Below the pieces are notes generated by a model. The model ran no database searches. It was not told the origin of the DNA and worked only from the letters and a program-made list of their open reading frames with translations. Source: Clostridium sp. E02 (lineage in GTDB: Bacteria; Bacillota; Clostridia; Lachnospirales; Lachnospiraceae). Taken from it: DNA of 48,050 bases. Both the position numbers and the translations under genes were made by a program. The stretch spans positions 1-48,050 of the forward strand of contig NZ_RJLQ01000027.1 in the NCBI RefSeq assembly GCF_003833015.1, in the 5' to 3' direction. Of the stretch, positions 23,474 through 31,647 are shown piece by piece; the first letter of the stretch is position 1; every line of letters starts with the position of its first letter.

Positions 23474-24451
23474 CTATTTAATGCTTGTCAGGAAACGATT
23501 CCTCATCGGCTGCTGAATCTCTAAATCTCTCAATTTCTCAATATTCCGGGAAGGAATCCAAGCCTTATTGGCATTATAATAAAAATTAATCTGCTTCCAG
23601 TACTTCTCTGGATATAGGAACAGATAATACAAGCAGGTCCTGTCTGCATTTGAAAGTGGAACAACCTTTGAATAGGTCTCAAGCATTGTCATCCCGAGTT
23701 TTAAGTTCCAGTCATGTTTTTCCATGGCTTTCCTCATAAAATGATAAAGATCTCCCATCTGCATTCCTCGGTGCATACGGTTGAACTCCACAATTGCTCC
23801 TTCATAAACTCCCACGAGAATGTGATGCTGATTTAAGTCCCCATGGCACAAAAAGCCCTCTCCGATCCCCTTTTCTTCACAAAAGCCTGTCAACCCCCGA
23901 CATGCTTCCATTGCCTGGTCAAAAAATACGTCATAGTTCCCCATGACACATAATTCAAACTCCGACTTTTTCCTTTTATTACGGATAAAGCCTCGGGCCC
24001 GGATCAGTTCTCTATTGTGACGTTCCATCTCCTGAGCTGGTTGTTGCACCAGAATGGACCCTAAATCCCACTCATCCTTAAATTCAATACTCTGGAATAT
24101 TTTATGTAATAAAGCAATCCGTTCAATGGCGCACAGCACCTCTTTGCTATCTTTCAAATTACATTCTCGGTCAGAAAACCAGTCTTTTACAATCCATCTG
24201 GTCCCATCCTCAGCACTGGATAGTATTTCACCTTGTTGATTCCTGACATAACGATCTACATTTAAATGTCCAGATTCTTCTAACTGTGAAAATACTTGAT
24301 CTTCAAATTCCAGGCGCTTAATCGTACCTTTATATTCCCGAAGCAGTTTCAGCCCCCGGTTCGTCTCACACAACCAGGCACCTCGGCCACGTTTCACATC
24401 TAGAATTTCAAGCTCATACTGCGAAAGCACCTCTGTGTATTTCTCGTTCAC
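23474..24451 (-). CDS. CotS family spore coat protein (kinase-like fold)
   Basis: 325 aa from a GTG at 24451, seven nt after GGAGG; a second in-frame GTG lies six bases upstream. Aminoglycoside-phosphotransferase-like fold, with L-C-H-G-D-L-N-Q-H-H-I-L-V as catalytic loop. The usual D-F-D metal motif is replaced by E-F-N-R-M-H-R-G, typical for CotS/CotI/YutH coat proteins, and phosphotransfer activity is uncertain. It has the closing pattern F-L-Y-P-E-K-Y-W-K of the family. The protein probably joins the inner spore coat during sporulation. It stands between cca and pgm without close coupling, so it may have its own late sporulation promoter, which I could not identify. Confidence 0.85.
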   Translation of the reverse strand: MNEKYTEVLSQYELEILDVKRGRGAWLCETNRGLKLLREYKGTIKRLEFEDQVFSQLEESGHLNVDRYVRNQQGEILSSAEDGTRWIVKDWFSDRECNLKDSKEVLCAIERIALLHKIFQSIEFKDEWDLGSILVQQPAQEMERHNRELIRARGFIRNKRKKSEFELCVMGNYDVFFDQAMEACRGLTGFCEEKGIGEGFLCHGDLNQHHILVGVYEGAIVEFNRMHRGMQMGDLYHFMRKAMEKHDWNLKLGMTMLETYSKVVPLSNADRTCLYYLFLYPEKYWKQINFYYNANKAWIPSRNIEKLRDLEIQQPMRNRFLTSIK

Positions 24452-24548
24452 AAACACCCCTCCAACTCTTAGCTCATCAGCTACTTCTAGGGTATGAAGG
24501 GGTGGAAAAAAATATGCAAACTACTTATCCCGAACTTAAGACCGTTTC

Positions 24549-25754
24549 TTATTTTAAATTGATTATTTTCAATAAATATTCTCTATTGTTGTTATCTGGA
24601 TTTTTTAACACTTCATCAAATAACACCTGCAACACTTCCCCCATCCTGGGTCCTGGTTTTATCCCTGCGGCAATCAAATCCCTTCCAGACACGGCCATAT
24701 CCTTTAACCGAATGCAGTCCCCGGAACGAATAATTTCTTCTACATACAGCTCTACCTGCTTTAATTGCTTCTGATATCCATCGAACAGATATAGTTTCTG
24801 AATGCACAATAGATCATAAAAAAGATTCAGGGGTAGTCCACTCATCACTTTTCGAATGGCAGACTTATCCGCTGGAATTTCCGTTTTCCAGAGACGGACA
24901 AGAGTTCCAACTTGATCAATGGTATCATTATCAAGTCTTAACTCCCGAAGGATTGTAACCGCTTCCCGCTCGCTTAGAAAGCGTAAAAATCCACTCCAGC
25001 GCATATGTTTTTTATCCGGCAGCCTGTTTAACTTTTCTATCTGCAAAAGCCCTGTCTCCGTATGAAGAAAATGTTCCGTTAGATAAGTAGCAATCCCATT
25101 TTCAAATACAAGCCTCACCCGCGCCGGATGATCGGAAAGCAAAAGTTTTGTAAGTTCCACCTGAATTCGCTCTTTGCTAACATTTTTTAGATTTTTAGCA
25201 ATGACAGCAATCGCGTTTTCTGTCTCTTCTTCGATTTGAAATCCTAATTGGGCGGAAAATCGGATGGCGCGAAGAATCCGTAAGGCATCCTCTGTAAATC
25301 GATCCAGAGGATTCCCTACGCACCGGATAATTCCGGATTCTAAATCCTTTATTCCACCAAATTCATCCACCAATTCATCTTTTCCGCTGTATGCCATAGC
25401 ATTTATCGTAAAATCCCTGCGTTTTAAATCCTCCAAAAGACTTGCTGTAAATTCTACCGTTTTGGGGTGGCGTCCATCCTCATATTCCCCATCGATCCGA
25501 TACGTGGTTACCTCATACCCTTCATGTCCCATGATAACAGTAACCGTACCATGTTGAATTCCCGTATCAACGGTTTTTGGGAAAATCTCCTTCATATGCT
25601 CCGGTTTTGCAGAAGTGGTGATATCCCAGTCCTTTGGCAGCCGTCCAAGAAAGCTGTCCCGAACGCAGCCGCCGACAGCATAGGCTTCAAATCCATGAAT
25701 ATTGAGCTGTTCGATTATCATTCTTACCGGCTCCGGTATCTGAATTTTTATCAC
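24549..25754 (-). CDS. cca: CCA tRNA nucleotidyltransferase / poly(A) polymerase family
   Basis: 401 aa from a GTG at 25754, chosen because AGGAGG lies 7 nt upstream; a longer reading frame continues into proS but lacks a ribosome site. Class II nucleotidyltransferase: V-G-G-C-V-R-D-S-F-L-G-R with the D-W-D-I catalytic Asp pair, then R-R-D-F-T-I-N-A-M-A, D-R-F-T-E-D-A-L-R-I-L-R-A-I-R-F and helical neck/body/tail domains. It adds or repairs the 3' CCA of tRNAs. It lies 29 bp downstream of proS in the same direction, so a proS-cca operon under the proline T-box is likely, linking tRNA end repair to tRNA charging. Confidence 0.93.
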   Translation of the reverse strand: MIKIQIPEPVRMIIEQLNIHGFEAYAVGGCVRDSFLGRLPKDWDITTSAKPEHMKEIFPKTVDTGIQHGTVTVIMGHEGYEVTTYRIDGEYEDGRHPKTVEFTASLLEDLKRRDFTINAMAYSGKDELVDEFGGIKDLESGIIRCVGNPLDRFTEDALRILRAIRFSAQLGFQIEEETENAIAVIAKNLKNVSKERIQVELTKLLLSDHPARVRLVFENGIATYLTEHFLHTETGLLQIEKLNRLPDKKHMRWSGFLRFLSEREAVTILRELRLDNDTIDQVGTLVRLWKTEIPADKSAIRKVMSGLPLNLFYDLLCIQKLYLFDGYQKQLKQVELYVEEIIRSGDCIRLKDMAVSGRDLIAAGIKPGPRMGEVLQVLFDEVLKNPDNNNREYLLKIINLK

Positions 25755-25783
25755 GGCTGTTCCTCCTGATTTTAACTCTATTC

Positions 25784-27217
25784 TTAATAAGCTCTGCCCC
25801 AGTAAACCATTTTTTTCGCTGGTTTTCCGCAGCAAATGCAATGATCTGAAAGAGTTTCCTGCTCTAACGGCATACACCTTGAAGTCGCACCTGTTAACTC
25901 TTTTATCTTATCCTCGCACTCCTGACTACCACACCACATAGCCTTCACAAATCCTGGTTTTTCTTCCACCGTTTTCACAAATTCATTCCATTCCACTGCT
26001 TCATAGGTATGGGCATCTCGGTGGGTACGGGCACGTTCTAGCATATCTTTTTGAATGGTTAAAAGAAGCGCTCCTACCTTTTCATCTAATTCATCCAAAG
26101 AAACAACTATCTTTTCGTGAGTGTCTCTACGAACCAAAATGGCTTGGTTTTCTAAAATATCTCTAGGTCCAATCTCAACACGAACTGGGATACCACGCAT
26201 CTCTGACTCGCTAAATTTCCATCCTGGACTCTTATCCGTATCATCAACCTTTACACTATAGTTAGAAAGAATTTCTTTTAACTCAAAAGCCTTTTCTAAA
26301 ACCCCTTCCTTCTTCTGCTGAATTGGAACGATAATGACCTGAACCGGCGCGATTTTAGGTGGAAGTACCAATCCGTTATCATCACCGTGAACCATAATAA
26401 TACCACCAATCAGACGTGTGCTGATTCCCCAGGATGTCTGATGAACGTACTGTAGTTTATTCTCTTTATCGGAGTACTGAATCTCAAATGCTTTTGCAAA
26501 TCCATCTCCAAAATTATGGCTCGTTCCAGACTGAAGTGCCTTTCCATCATGCATCAACGCTTCGATTGTATACGTAGCTTCCGCTCCTGCAAACTTTTCC
26601 TTCTCTGTTTTTTGCCCACGAACAACAGGCATTGCAAGAACCTCTTCACAAAAATCTGCATAAAGGTTTAAAATCATCCGGGTTCGGTCGCTGGCTTCCT
26701 CAGCCGTTGCATGAGCTGTATGTCCTTCCTGCCACAAAAATTCTCTGGAACGAAGAAACGGCCTTGTGGTTTTCTCCCAACGGACTACGGAACACCATTG
26801 ATTGTAATTCTTTGGAAGATCTCGATAGGATTGAATCTCTTTTGCATAAAAATCACAAAATAAAGTCTCAGAAGTAGGCCGGATGCAAAGTCTTTCCTGG
26901 AGTGGCTCTAAACCACCGTGGGTCACCCATGCAACTTCAGGAGCAAATCCTTCTACATGATCCTTTTCCTTCTCCAACAAACTTTCTGGTATAAACATTG
27001 GCATATAGACATTTTCTACGCCCTCTTTTTTTAATCTGCTGTCTAGTTCCTTTTGAATATTTTCCCAGATGGAATAACCGGTCGGCTTAATAACCATGCA
27101 GCCCTTAACACTGGAATAATCAATTAATTCTGCCTTTTTTACAACATCCGTGTACCACTGTGCGAAATCCACATCCATCGATGTGATCGCTTCTACTAAT
27201 TTCTTTTCCTTAGCCAT
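25784..27217 (-). CDS. proS: Prolyl-tRNA synthetase (archaeal/eukaryotic-like type)
   Basis: 477 aa, the short ProRS type without the bacterial editing insertion. Class II motifs are visible: motif 2 as [21 protein letters not shown], and I-R-P-T-S-E-T before it. An anticodon-binding domain follows (P-V-Q-V-I-I-V-P-I). Near the end is a zinc-like C-x(n)-C cluster (W-C-G-S-Q-E-C, C-I-C-C-G) and the terminal Y-W-G-R-A-Y, a Tyr-terminated tail typical of this subgroup. It charges tRNA-Pro. A T-box leader and a strong promoter precede it; AAGGAG is its ribosome site. cca follows. Confidence 0.96.
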   Translation of the reverse strand: MAKEKKLVEAITSMDVDFAQWYTDVVKKAELIDYSSVKGCMVIKPTGYSIWENIQKELDSRLKKEGVENVYMPMFIPESLLEKEKDHVEGFAPEVAWVTHGGLEPLQERLCIRPTSETLFCDFYAKEIQSYRDLPKNYNQWCSVVRWEKTTRPFLRSREFLWQEGHTAHATAEEASDRTRMILNLYADFCEEVLAMPVVRGQKTEKEKFAGAEATYTIEALMHDGKALQSGTSHNFGDGFAKAFEIQYSDKENKLQYVHQTSWGISTRLIGGIIMVHGDDNGLVLPPKIAPVQVIIVPIQQKKEGVLEKAFELKEILSNYSVKVDDTDKSPGWKFSESEMRGIPVRVEIGPRDILENQAILVRRDTHEKIVVSLDELDEKVGALLLTIQKDMLERARTHRDAHTYEAVEWNEFVKTVEEKPGFVKAMWCGSQECEDKIKELTGATSRCMPLEQETLSDHCICCGKPAKKMVYWGRAY

Positions 27218-27241
27218 GACTATTCTCCTTTTATATATAAT

Positions 27242-27493
27242 AAAAAAAGCGATTCAATCCCCGATAAAAGGGACCGAATCACTCGGTGGTGCCACCCAAT
27301 TTAGTCACATAATACGTGACTCACTTTGCATTCCCGTAACGCAGGTTAACGCCGCAGTTTGCTGCGGGACTCCAAGGTAGGTTGGGTGATGAGCGGTATA
27401 AAGACCTTTCAGCCAAGGGTCTTCTCTCTAAAATACATCAAAACTTACTAATCCTCTTCCAAGTCTTCTCTCGATTTATGGTTAATAATTGTA
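27242..27493 (-). promoter_or_regulatory. T-box riboswitch (proline) upstream of proS
   Basis: The leader of about 275 nt contains the canonical T-box sequence TGGGTGGCACCACCGAG (27282-27298, minus strand). It is followed by a terminator hairpin (GATTCGGTCCC with GGGGATTGAATC) and TTTTTTT (27242-27282). Upstream are a stem I region with AGAG and GGCTGAAAGG elements and a CCT-A triplet in the place expected for the specifier; that triplet assignment is tentative. Uncharged tRNA-Pro would pair with the T-box and prevent termination, raising proS expression. Confidence 0.9.
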
Positions 27494-27499
27494 TGGTTG

Positions 27500-27528
27500 A
27501 TTTTACGTTATTTACCTGTATTTGTCAA
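27500..27528 (-). promoter_or_regulatory. Sigma-A promoter of the proS T-box leader
   Basis: On the minus strand TTGACA (27523-27528), a 17-nt spacer and TAAAAT (27500-27505). It begins 11 bp after the stop codon of the upstream permease gene; transcription would start near 27493. Confidence 0.8.
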
Positions 27529-27538
27529 GAGACATAAA

Positions 27539-28669
27539 TCAATCTATTCCCTGGGATTCGTTGTGATTTGCATCCTTTCTTTTGGTAGCTTTTCCACTGT
27601 TATTACAAGTTCCACCATAAAGCTCCACAATATCTTCAATGATCAAAAGCCCAATTGGACCTAAGATAAATCCTAATAGGCCGAATAATTGAAGTCCCAC
27701 ATACATAGAAACAAGTGTTTCCATGGGACTCAGTCCAACTTTCCCACCCATGATTTTTGCTTCCATAAATTCACGGATGAAATAGCAGATCACATAAACG
27801 AATATCAACCCAATCCCGTATATAAAATTATGATTAAGCAGACTTATGATTGCCCATGGAATCAGAACCGTGCCCGTACCAAATATAGGCATTGCATCCA
27901 AAAGCCCGATGCCGATCCCAATGAGAATGAAATAAGGACTCCCCATTAAAAACAAGCCGATGGAACAAATAATCATTGTAAAAAGCATAATCGTTCCCTG
28001 GGTCTTTAACCATGCACTTCCCACATTCATTAATCTGTTTCCAAGCATCGCGTATTCATAACAGAACATGGAATTATCTCTCCGATTCCTGATCTCATCC
28101 ATTTCCTGCAAAGACAAAACTGTGGCAATTAATAAAATGACCATGATCACGGTAATCTGTATCAGCCACTTTATGATTGTCATAGAATTAGTCATAAGAA
28201 ACGGCATGGCTCTGCTTTTAATAGCTTCCTCCCCACCGGTTAAAATCTCTCGAACAAAATCTACCATATACCCATCTGGCAATTTTAGCAAACGCTCTGC
28301 AAAGGAACAGTTATCCATCATCCAAAGATGGATGCCGTCTACAATATCTGGCAGATTTTTCAAAAAGAGTTGTGCCTCAATAATTAATTTTCTTCCCCCC
28401 ACATACAAAATCACTCCAAATACAATCATAAAAAGAATGACCTCGATTCCTCCAATCAATGCGAGAGGAAGGGTTATCACTTTCTTTTTAAACTGAAATT
28501 TTGTTTTTCTCTCAATCCACAATGCGGACGGTCTCAATGTAAGGGCGAAGACATAAGCAATTAAAAAGGGAATTACAAGAGGCAGCAGATATTCAAAACA
28601 TAAATAAACTGCTCCTGTAACTCCCAATATTAAAATTGTTTTCTTCAGTTTCCTACTCGGTTTCTCCAT
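27539..28669 (-). CDS. AI-2E family permease, YtvI-like sporulation membrane protein
   Basis: 376 aa from the ATG at 28669, preceded by AGGTGA at 5 nt; an in-frame ATG at 28699 has only a poor ribosome site. About seven to eight membrane segments in the arrangement of the AI-2E/TqsA/PerM family. The conserved segment L-L-D-A-M-P-I-F-G-T-G-T-V-L-I-P-W lies in the second half, and a polar loop of about 90 residues follows the first two or three helices. In Firmicutes many members (YtvI) are sporulation-associated, and others export small molecules or sodium/protons. The hydrophilic tail (about 30 residues) is rich in Lys, Asn and Ser. The substrate cannot be told. Confidence 0.8.
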   Translation of the reverse strand: MEKPSRKLKKTILILGVTGAVYLCFEYLLPLVIPFLIAYVFALTLRPSALWIERKTKFQFKKKVITLPLALIGGIEVILFMIVFGVILYVGGRKLIIEAQLFLKNLPDIVDGIHLWMMDNCSFAERLLKLPDGYMVDFVREILTGGEEAIKSRAMPFLMTNSMTIIKWLIQITVIMVILLIATVLSLQEMDEIRNRRDNSMFCYEYAMLGNRLMNVGSAWLKTQGTIMLFTMIICSIGLFLMGSPYFILIGIGIGLLDAMPIFGTGTVLIPWAIISLLNHNFIYGIGLIFVYVICYFIREFMEAKIMGGKVGLSPMETLVSMYVGLQLFGLLGFILGPIGLLIIEDIVELYGGTCNNSGKATKRKDANHNESQGID

Positions 28670-28775
28670 GGAATCACCTGTTTCTGTTTTGTACTTCATT
28701 TGTACACTCTCTAGTATGATTCAACCATGGAGAAAATATGCGAAACGACCACCTAGTAATAAATTCCTGTTTTAC

Positions 28776-29471
28776 TCAATTTTCCCATGAAAATAAGTCA
28801 AACATTCCGCCACTTGGTTTGGAATAAAAATTCATTTTTTTCCCAGTTCTTGGATGCATAAAGGCAAAACTAGAAGCATGTAATGCCAGGTTTCCATTAA
28901 AAGTTACATTTTGAACTTTTTTATTATATTTTCTATCTCCCCAAATCGGTGTCCCATGTGCCGCCATCTGGACCCGTATTTGATGATGACGTCCCGTGAT
29001 TAACTTTATTTTTAATAAACTATAAATTTCTTCTCCCTGTTTCACCTCTCCCATGACTTGAAACGCAAGTTCTGCTTGCTTGGCTCCATTTATCCCCTTA
29101 TCCACAATTTTAGAACAGTTGTTTTTCCCGTCTCTCCACAAATAATCCACGTAGGTCCCAAAGTTTTCCACAGGTTTTCCACATACCACTGCATAATACG
29201 ATTTCTCAGTTTTACGTGTAGAAACCTGCTTACTTAGGGCTTCTGCAGACTTTTTTGTTTTTGCATAAACCATAACTCCACCAACTGGTTTATCAAGTCT
29301 GTGGATAACTCCGACATAAGGTTCCCCTTTTACTGGGGATATATTGTTGATATGTTTTTTAATTTCACTGACCATGTCCGGTTCAAAAGATCTCGCTGAC
29401 TGGGACTCGATCCCAATGGGTTTTTCCACCACCAAAATCTCCTGATCTTCAAATAATAGATTAAACTTCAT
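28776..29471 (-). CDS. RluA-family pseudouridine synthase
   Basis: 231 aa, short form without an S4 domain. The catalytic motif H-R-L-D-K-P-V-G-G is at about residues 57-65, with L-I-T-G-R-H-H-Q-I-R-V-Q-M-A and G-D-R-K-Y downstream, all typical of RluA/RluC/RluD-type enzymes. It converts specific uridines in rRNA or tRNA to pseudouridine; the target is not predictable. The start overlaps the nitroreductase stop by 11 nt, so the two genes form a coupled pair read from the promoter at 30256-30284. Confidence 0.9.
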   Translation of the reverse strand: MKFNLLFEDQEILVVEKPIGIESQSARSFEPDMVSEIKKHINNISPVKGEPYVGVIHRLDKPVGGVMVYAKTKKSAEALSKQVSTRKTEKSYYAVVCGKPVENFGTYVDYLWRDGKNNCSKIVDKGINGAKQAELAFQVMGEVKQGEEIYSLLKIKLITGRHHQIRVQMAAHGTPIWGDRKYNKKVQNVTFNGNLALHASSFAFMHPRTGKKMNFYSKPSGGMFDLFSWEN

Positions 29472-30216
29472 CTGTCTCCTGCTCCTCTTTTTCCCACTGG
29501 TTCATCATAGCCTTTACAGAGCGACTCATTTCTCGACTAAAATCGGAGTTCCATTTGCGGTTGCAGAATGCCTTTATCCATCGTTTAAAATCCTCTCCCC
29601 TGTCTGTAACTTTGTTTAATTCATTCTGAAACGCTTCCGGATTAAGCCGGCGATAGGAATTTTCAAAAACTACCGCTTCCGGCCGAAGTCTTCTAGGCTT
29701 CTCCCTTTCCTTTTGCTGTTTCGTCGGATAGCCGAAAACCACCATCGCAGCAGGCACCGCATACCGGGGAAGAGATAACAATTCTCTGTGCGTTTCATAC
29801 TGTTCTAAAATATCTCCAATATAGCAGGATCCAATCCCCATGGATTCTGCTGCGACCACGGCATTTTGAGCCGCTATTAACGCATCCTCTGCTGCCAGCA
29901 TCAAATCTCCCATTCCAGGTGCTCTGACCGCATCTTCATACTTACAAAACAGGTCGTACCATTTCTGGTAATCCGCCACAAACACCAGTACCATAGGTGC
30001 CTGCGCTATAAACGGCTGATTATCACAGCTGACAGACAATTTCTTTTTTAATTCTTGATCCGTTATATCTATAATGGAGTATAAGGTCATGTTCCCTGCA
30101 GTCGGTGCCTGCAGAGCCGCTTCAATGATAGCCGCCTTTTTATCCAGTCCGATCTGCTGTTCTTCGTAAACACGAACTGACTTTCTATCCATCAATTCCT
30201 TCACCGTTTGATTCAT
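29461..30216 (-). CDS. Nitroreductase family (NfsA/FrxA-like) flavoprotein
   Basis: 251 aa. N-terminal R-K-S-V-R-V-Y motif (R-x-S-x-R-x-Y/F) binds FMN phosphate. A-P-T-A-G-N-M and G-I-G-S-C-Y-I-G-D-I, followed by the R-R-L-R-P-E-A-V-V-F segment, place it in the NfsA/FrxA/NfrA branch. It reduces nitroaromatics, quinones or flavins with NAD(P)H; the physiological substrate is unknown. The C-terminal ~50 residues (F-K-R-W-I-K-A-F-x-N-R-K-W-N-S-D-F-S-R-E-M-S-R-S-V) form a clostridial extension. First gene of a two-gene operon with the pseudouridine synthase; divergent from the hemolysin-III-like gene. Confidence 0.88.
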   Translation of the reverse strand: MNQTVKELMDRKSVRVYEEQQIGLDKKAAIIEAALQAPTAGNMTLYSIIDITDQELKKKLSVSCDNQPFIAQAPMVLVFVADYQKWYDLFCKYEDAVRAPGMGDLMLAAEDALIAAQNAVVAAESMGIGSCYIGDILEQYETHRELLSLPRYAVPAAMVVFGYPTKQQKEREKPRRLRPEAVVFENSYRRLNPEAFQNELNKVTDRGEDFKRWIKAFCNRKWNSDFSREMSRSVKAMMNQWEKEEQETDEV

Positions 30217-30255
30217 TGGATGGTATCCTCTCTTTTTAAAACGTTTGTTTCATTG

Positions 30256-30284
30256 ATTATATTTCATACTTTCGATAATATCAA
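30256..30284 (-). promoter_or_regulatory. Sigma-A promoter of the nitroreductase-rluA operon
   Basis: On the minus strand TTGATA (30279-30284), 17 nt, TATAAT (30256-30261), about 40 bp upstream of the start codon. Confidence 0.75.
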
Positions 30285-30314
30285 TGGTGTTTTACTTTGA
30301 ATATCAAAAAATAC

Positions 30315-30343
30315 TTGCATTATGTTTTGCAAACGTGTATAGT
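30315..30343 (+). promoter_or_regulatory. Sigma-A promoter of the hemolysin-III-like gene
   Basis: TTGCAT (30315-30320), 17-nt spacer, TATAGT (30338-30343), about 70 bp upstream of the ATG and back to back with the nitroreductase promoter. Confidence 0.7.
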
Positions 30344-30415
30344 ATATAAAAAGATATAACATAGTTTTCAATACTACATAGCGCATTTTTATTTTTAATA
30401 CAAGGAGGTTTTATA

Positions 30416-31063
30416 ATGAACATAAAGATTAAAGATCCGGTTAGTGCAGGCACTCATTTCATTGCCATGATTCTGGCTTTGGCTGCAGCCGCTCCCCTGC
30501 TTATAAAAGCATCTGCAGACGGAGAACTCCATCTGGTATCCCTTACAATATTTAGTATCAGTATGGTTCTTCTCTACGCTGCAAGCACCATCTATCATAC
30601 CCTTGATATTTCTCCAAAGATCAATAAGTTGTTAAAGAAATTCGATCATATGATGATATTTATCCTGATTGCAGGTACTTATACTCCGGTCTGCTTGATT
30701 GTTTTAGGTGACAAAACCGGTATAAGCCTACTTGCCCTCGTCTGGGGGATCGCCCTATCTGGAATGATTATAAAAGGCTTCTTCGTAATGTGTCCAAGGT
30801 GGTTTTCCTCTGTATTATACATTGCTATGGGCTGGGTTTGTGTCCTGGCTTTAAAAAAAATCATATTAGCGCTGCCTCCTGCTGCATTTATCTGGCTTTT
30901 AGCCGGTGGGCTGATATATACCATCGGGGGCATCATCTATGCGTTAAAGATTCCTTTGTTTCATTTCCCACAAAAACACTTTGGCAATCATGAGCTTTTC
31001 CATTTATTTGTCATGGGAGGCAGTTTTTGCCACTACATTCTTATGTATCAATTTGTTGCTTAA
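30416..31063 (+). CDS. Hemolysin III / PAQR family membrane protein
   Basis: 215 aa with seven predicted membrane helices. Family signatures are S-A-G-T-H-F near the N-terminus, S-T-I-Y-H-T in helix 2, D-H-M-M-I-F-I-L-I-A-G-T-Y-T-P in helix 3 and N-H-E-L-F-H-L-F-V-M-G-G-S near the end. The His and Asp/Ser residues in these motifs form the zinc site of the PAQR fold. Despite the name, most bacterial members are not shown to be toxins; roles in lipid or membrane homeostasis are suggested. Strong AAGGAGG ribosome site at 7 nt. Single gene with its own promoter and terminator. Confidence 0.92.
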   Translation: MNIKIKDPVSAGTHFIAMILALAAAAPLLIKASADGELHLVSLTIFSISMVLLYAASTIYHTLDISPKINKLLKKFDHMMIFILIAGTYTPVCLIVLGDKTGISLLALVWGIALSGMIIKGFFVMCPRWFSSVLYIAMGWVCVLALKKIILALPPAAFIWLLAGGLIYTIGGIIYALKIPLFHFPQKHFGNHELFHLFVMGGSFCHYILMYQFVA

Positions 31064-31073
31064 AAGCATATGA

Positions 31074-31122
31074 AAAAGACTGACCGGGACCGTTTCCTTT
31101 GCTCCTAGTCAGTCTTTTTCAT
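31074..31122 (+). terminator. Convergent terminator between the hemolysin-III-like and UPF0213 genes
   Basis: GAAAAAGACTGAC and GTCAGTCTTTTTC form a perfect stem with a loop of about 22 nt, ending in a T-rich run. Being A-rich on one side and T-rich on the other, it can serve both convergent genes; it overlaps the last codons of the minus-strand gene. Confidence 0.75.
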
Positions 31123-31372
31123 TCTTACCATCAGATTCCTTAATCAGAAACAGCTTGTCCTTCCTTGATAACTTCTTGATTGCAAATTCACGGCGCATTG
31201 CTTCTTCTTTTGTAGGATAAATTTCATAATAAACGAGAGTGACTGGTCTTCTTGCTTTCGTATATTTGGCTCCTTTTCCCTCATTATGAGCCTGTACTCG
31301 TCTTTCAAGATGATTTGTCCAGCCACAGTATAAGGTATTATCTGCACATTTTAATAAATAAGTATAATTCAT
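31109..31372 (-). CDS. UPF0213 GIY-YIG nuclease-fold protein (YhbQ/YazA-like)
   Basis: 87 aa from the ATG at 31372 (GGAG 8 nt upstream); a longer frame from 31432 lacks a ribosome site. Single GIY-YIG domain: Y-T-Y-L-L-K-C (GIY), T-L-Y-C-G-W-T (YIG), R-V-x-x-H-N-E-G-K-G-A-K-Y-T and the R-P-V-T-L-V-Y-Y-E segment, all UPF0213 hallmarks. These small proteins resemble the nuclease domain of UvrC and homing enzymes and have weak or specialised nuclease activity. A leader of unusual composition, about 140 nt, precedes it. Confidence 0.88.
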   Translation of the reverse strand: MNYTYLLKCADNTLYCGWTNHLERRVQAHNEGKGAKYTKARRPVTLVYYEIYPTKEEAMRREFAIKKLSRKDKLFLIKESDGKNEKD

Positions 31373-31607
31373 ATGTTGACTCCAATTTTTATCCAATATG
31401 TAAACGGTAATAACGCCTTGCAATCGCGTCACTACCGCCCAGGGTAACCTGTCATCTATCTAAAGCACCAGCTGGATGCGTTTATGGCGCCGTCGATGGT
31501 TGATACTTAGCAAGCTATAATATATTATATATCAAGTCAAGCTAATATGTGAATAGCAATCTTTATATTACCCTTTTTTTTGAAAATAATTCAATTTCTC
31601 ACTTCGA

Positions 31608-31644
31608 AAATGCCAGGCAAAAGTATTATCTTCTACCTGGCTTT
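31608..31644 (-). terminator. Hairpin at the 3' end of the SPOCS/LysM gene
   Basis: GCCAGG and CCTGGC pair around a 17-nt AT-rich loop three bases after the stop codon region, followed on the minus strand by ATTTTCG. Moderate intrinsic terminator. Confidence 0.5.
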
Positions 31645-31647
31645 AAA

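Noticed and set aside
25755-25877. A 41-residue N-terminal extension of the CCA-adding enzyme
   Set aside because: It overlaps the end of proS in another frame, lacks a ribosome site, and the GTG at 25754 has AGGAGG at ideal spacing.
31433-31647. Searched for a tRNA or small gene between the UPF0213 and SPOCS/LysM genes
   Set aside because: No cloverleaf, no T-loop consensus and no ribosome-site-linked ORF; only a leader, a terminator hairpin and AT-rich DNA.
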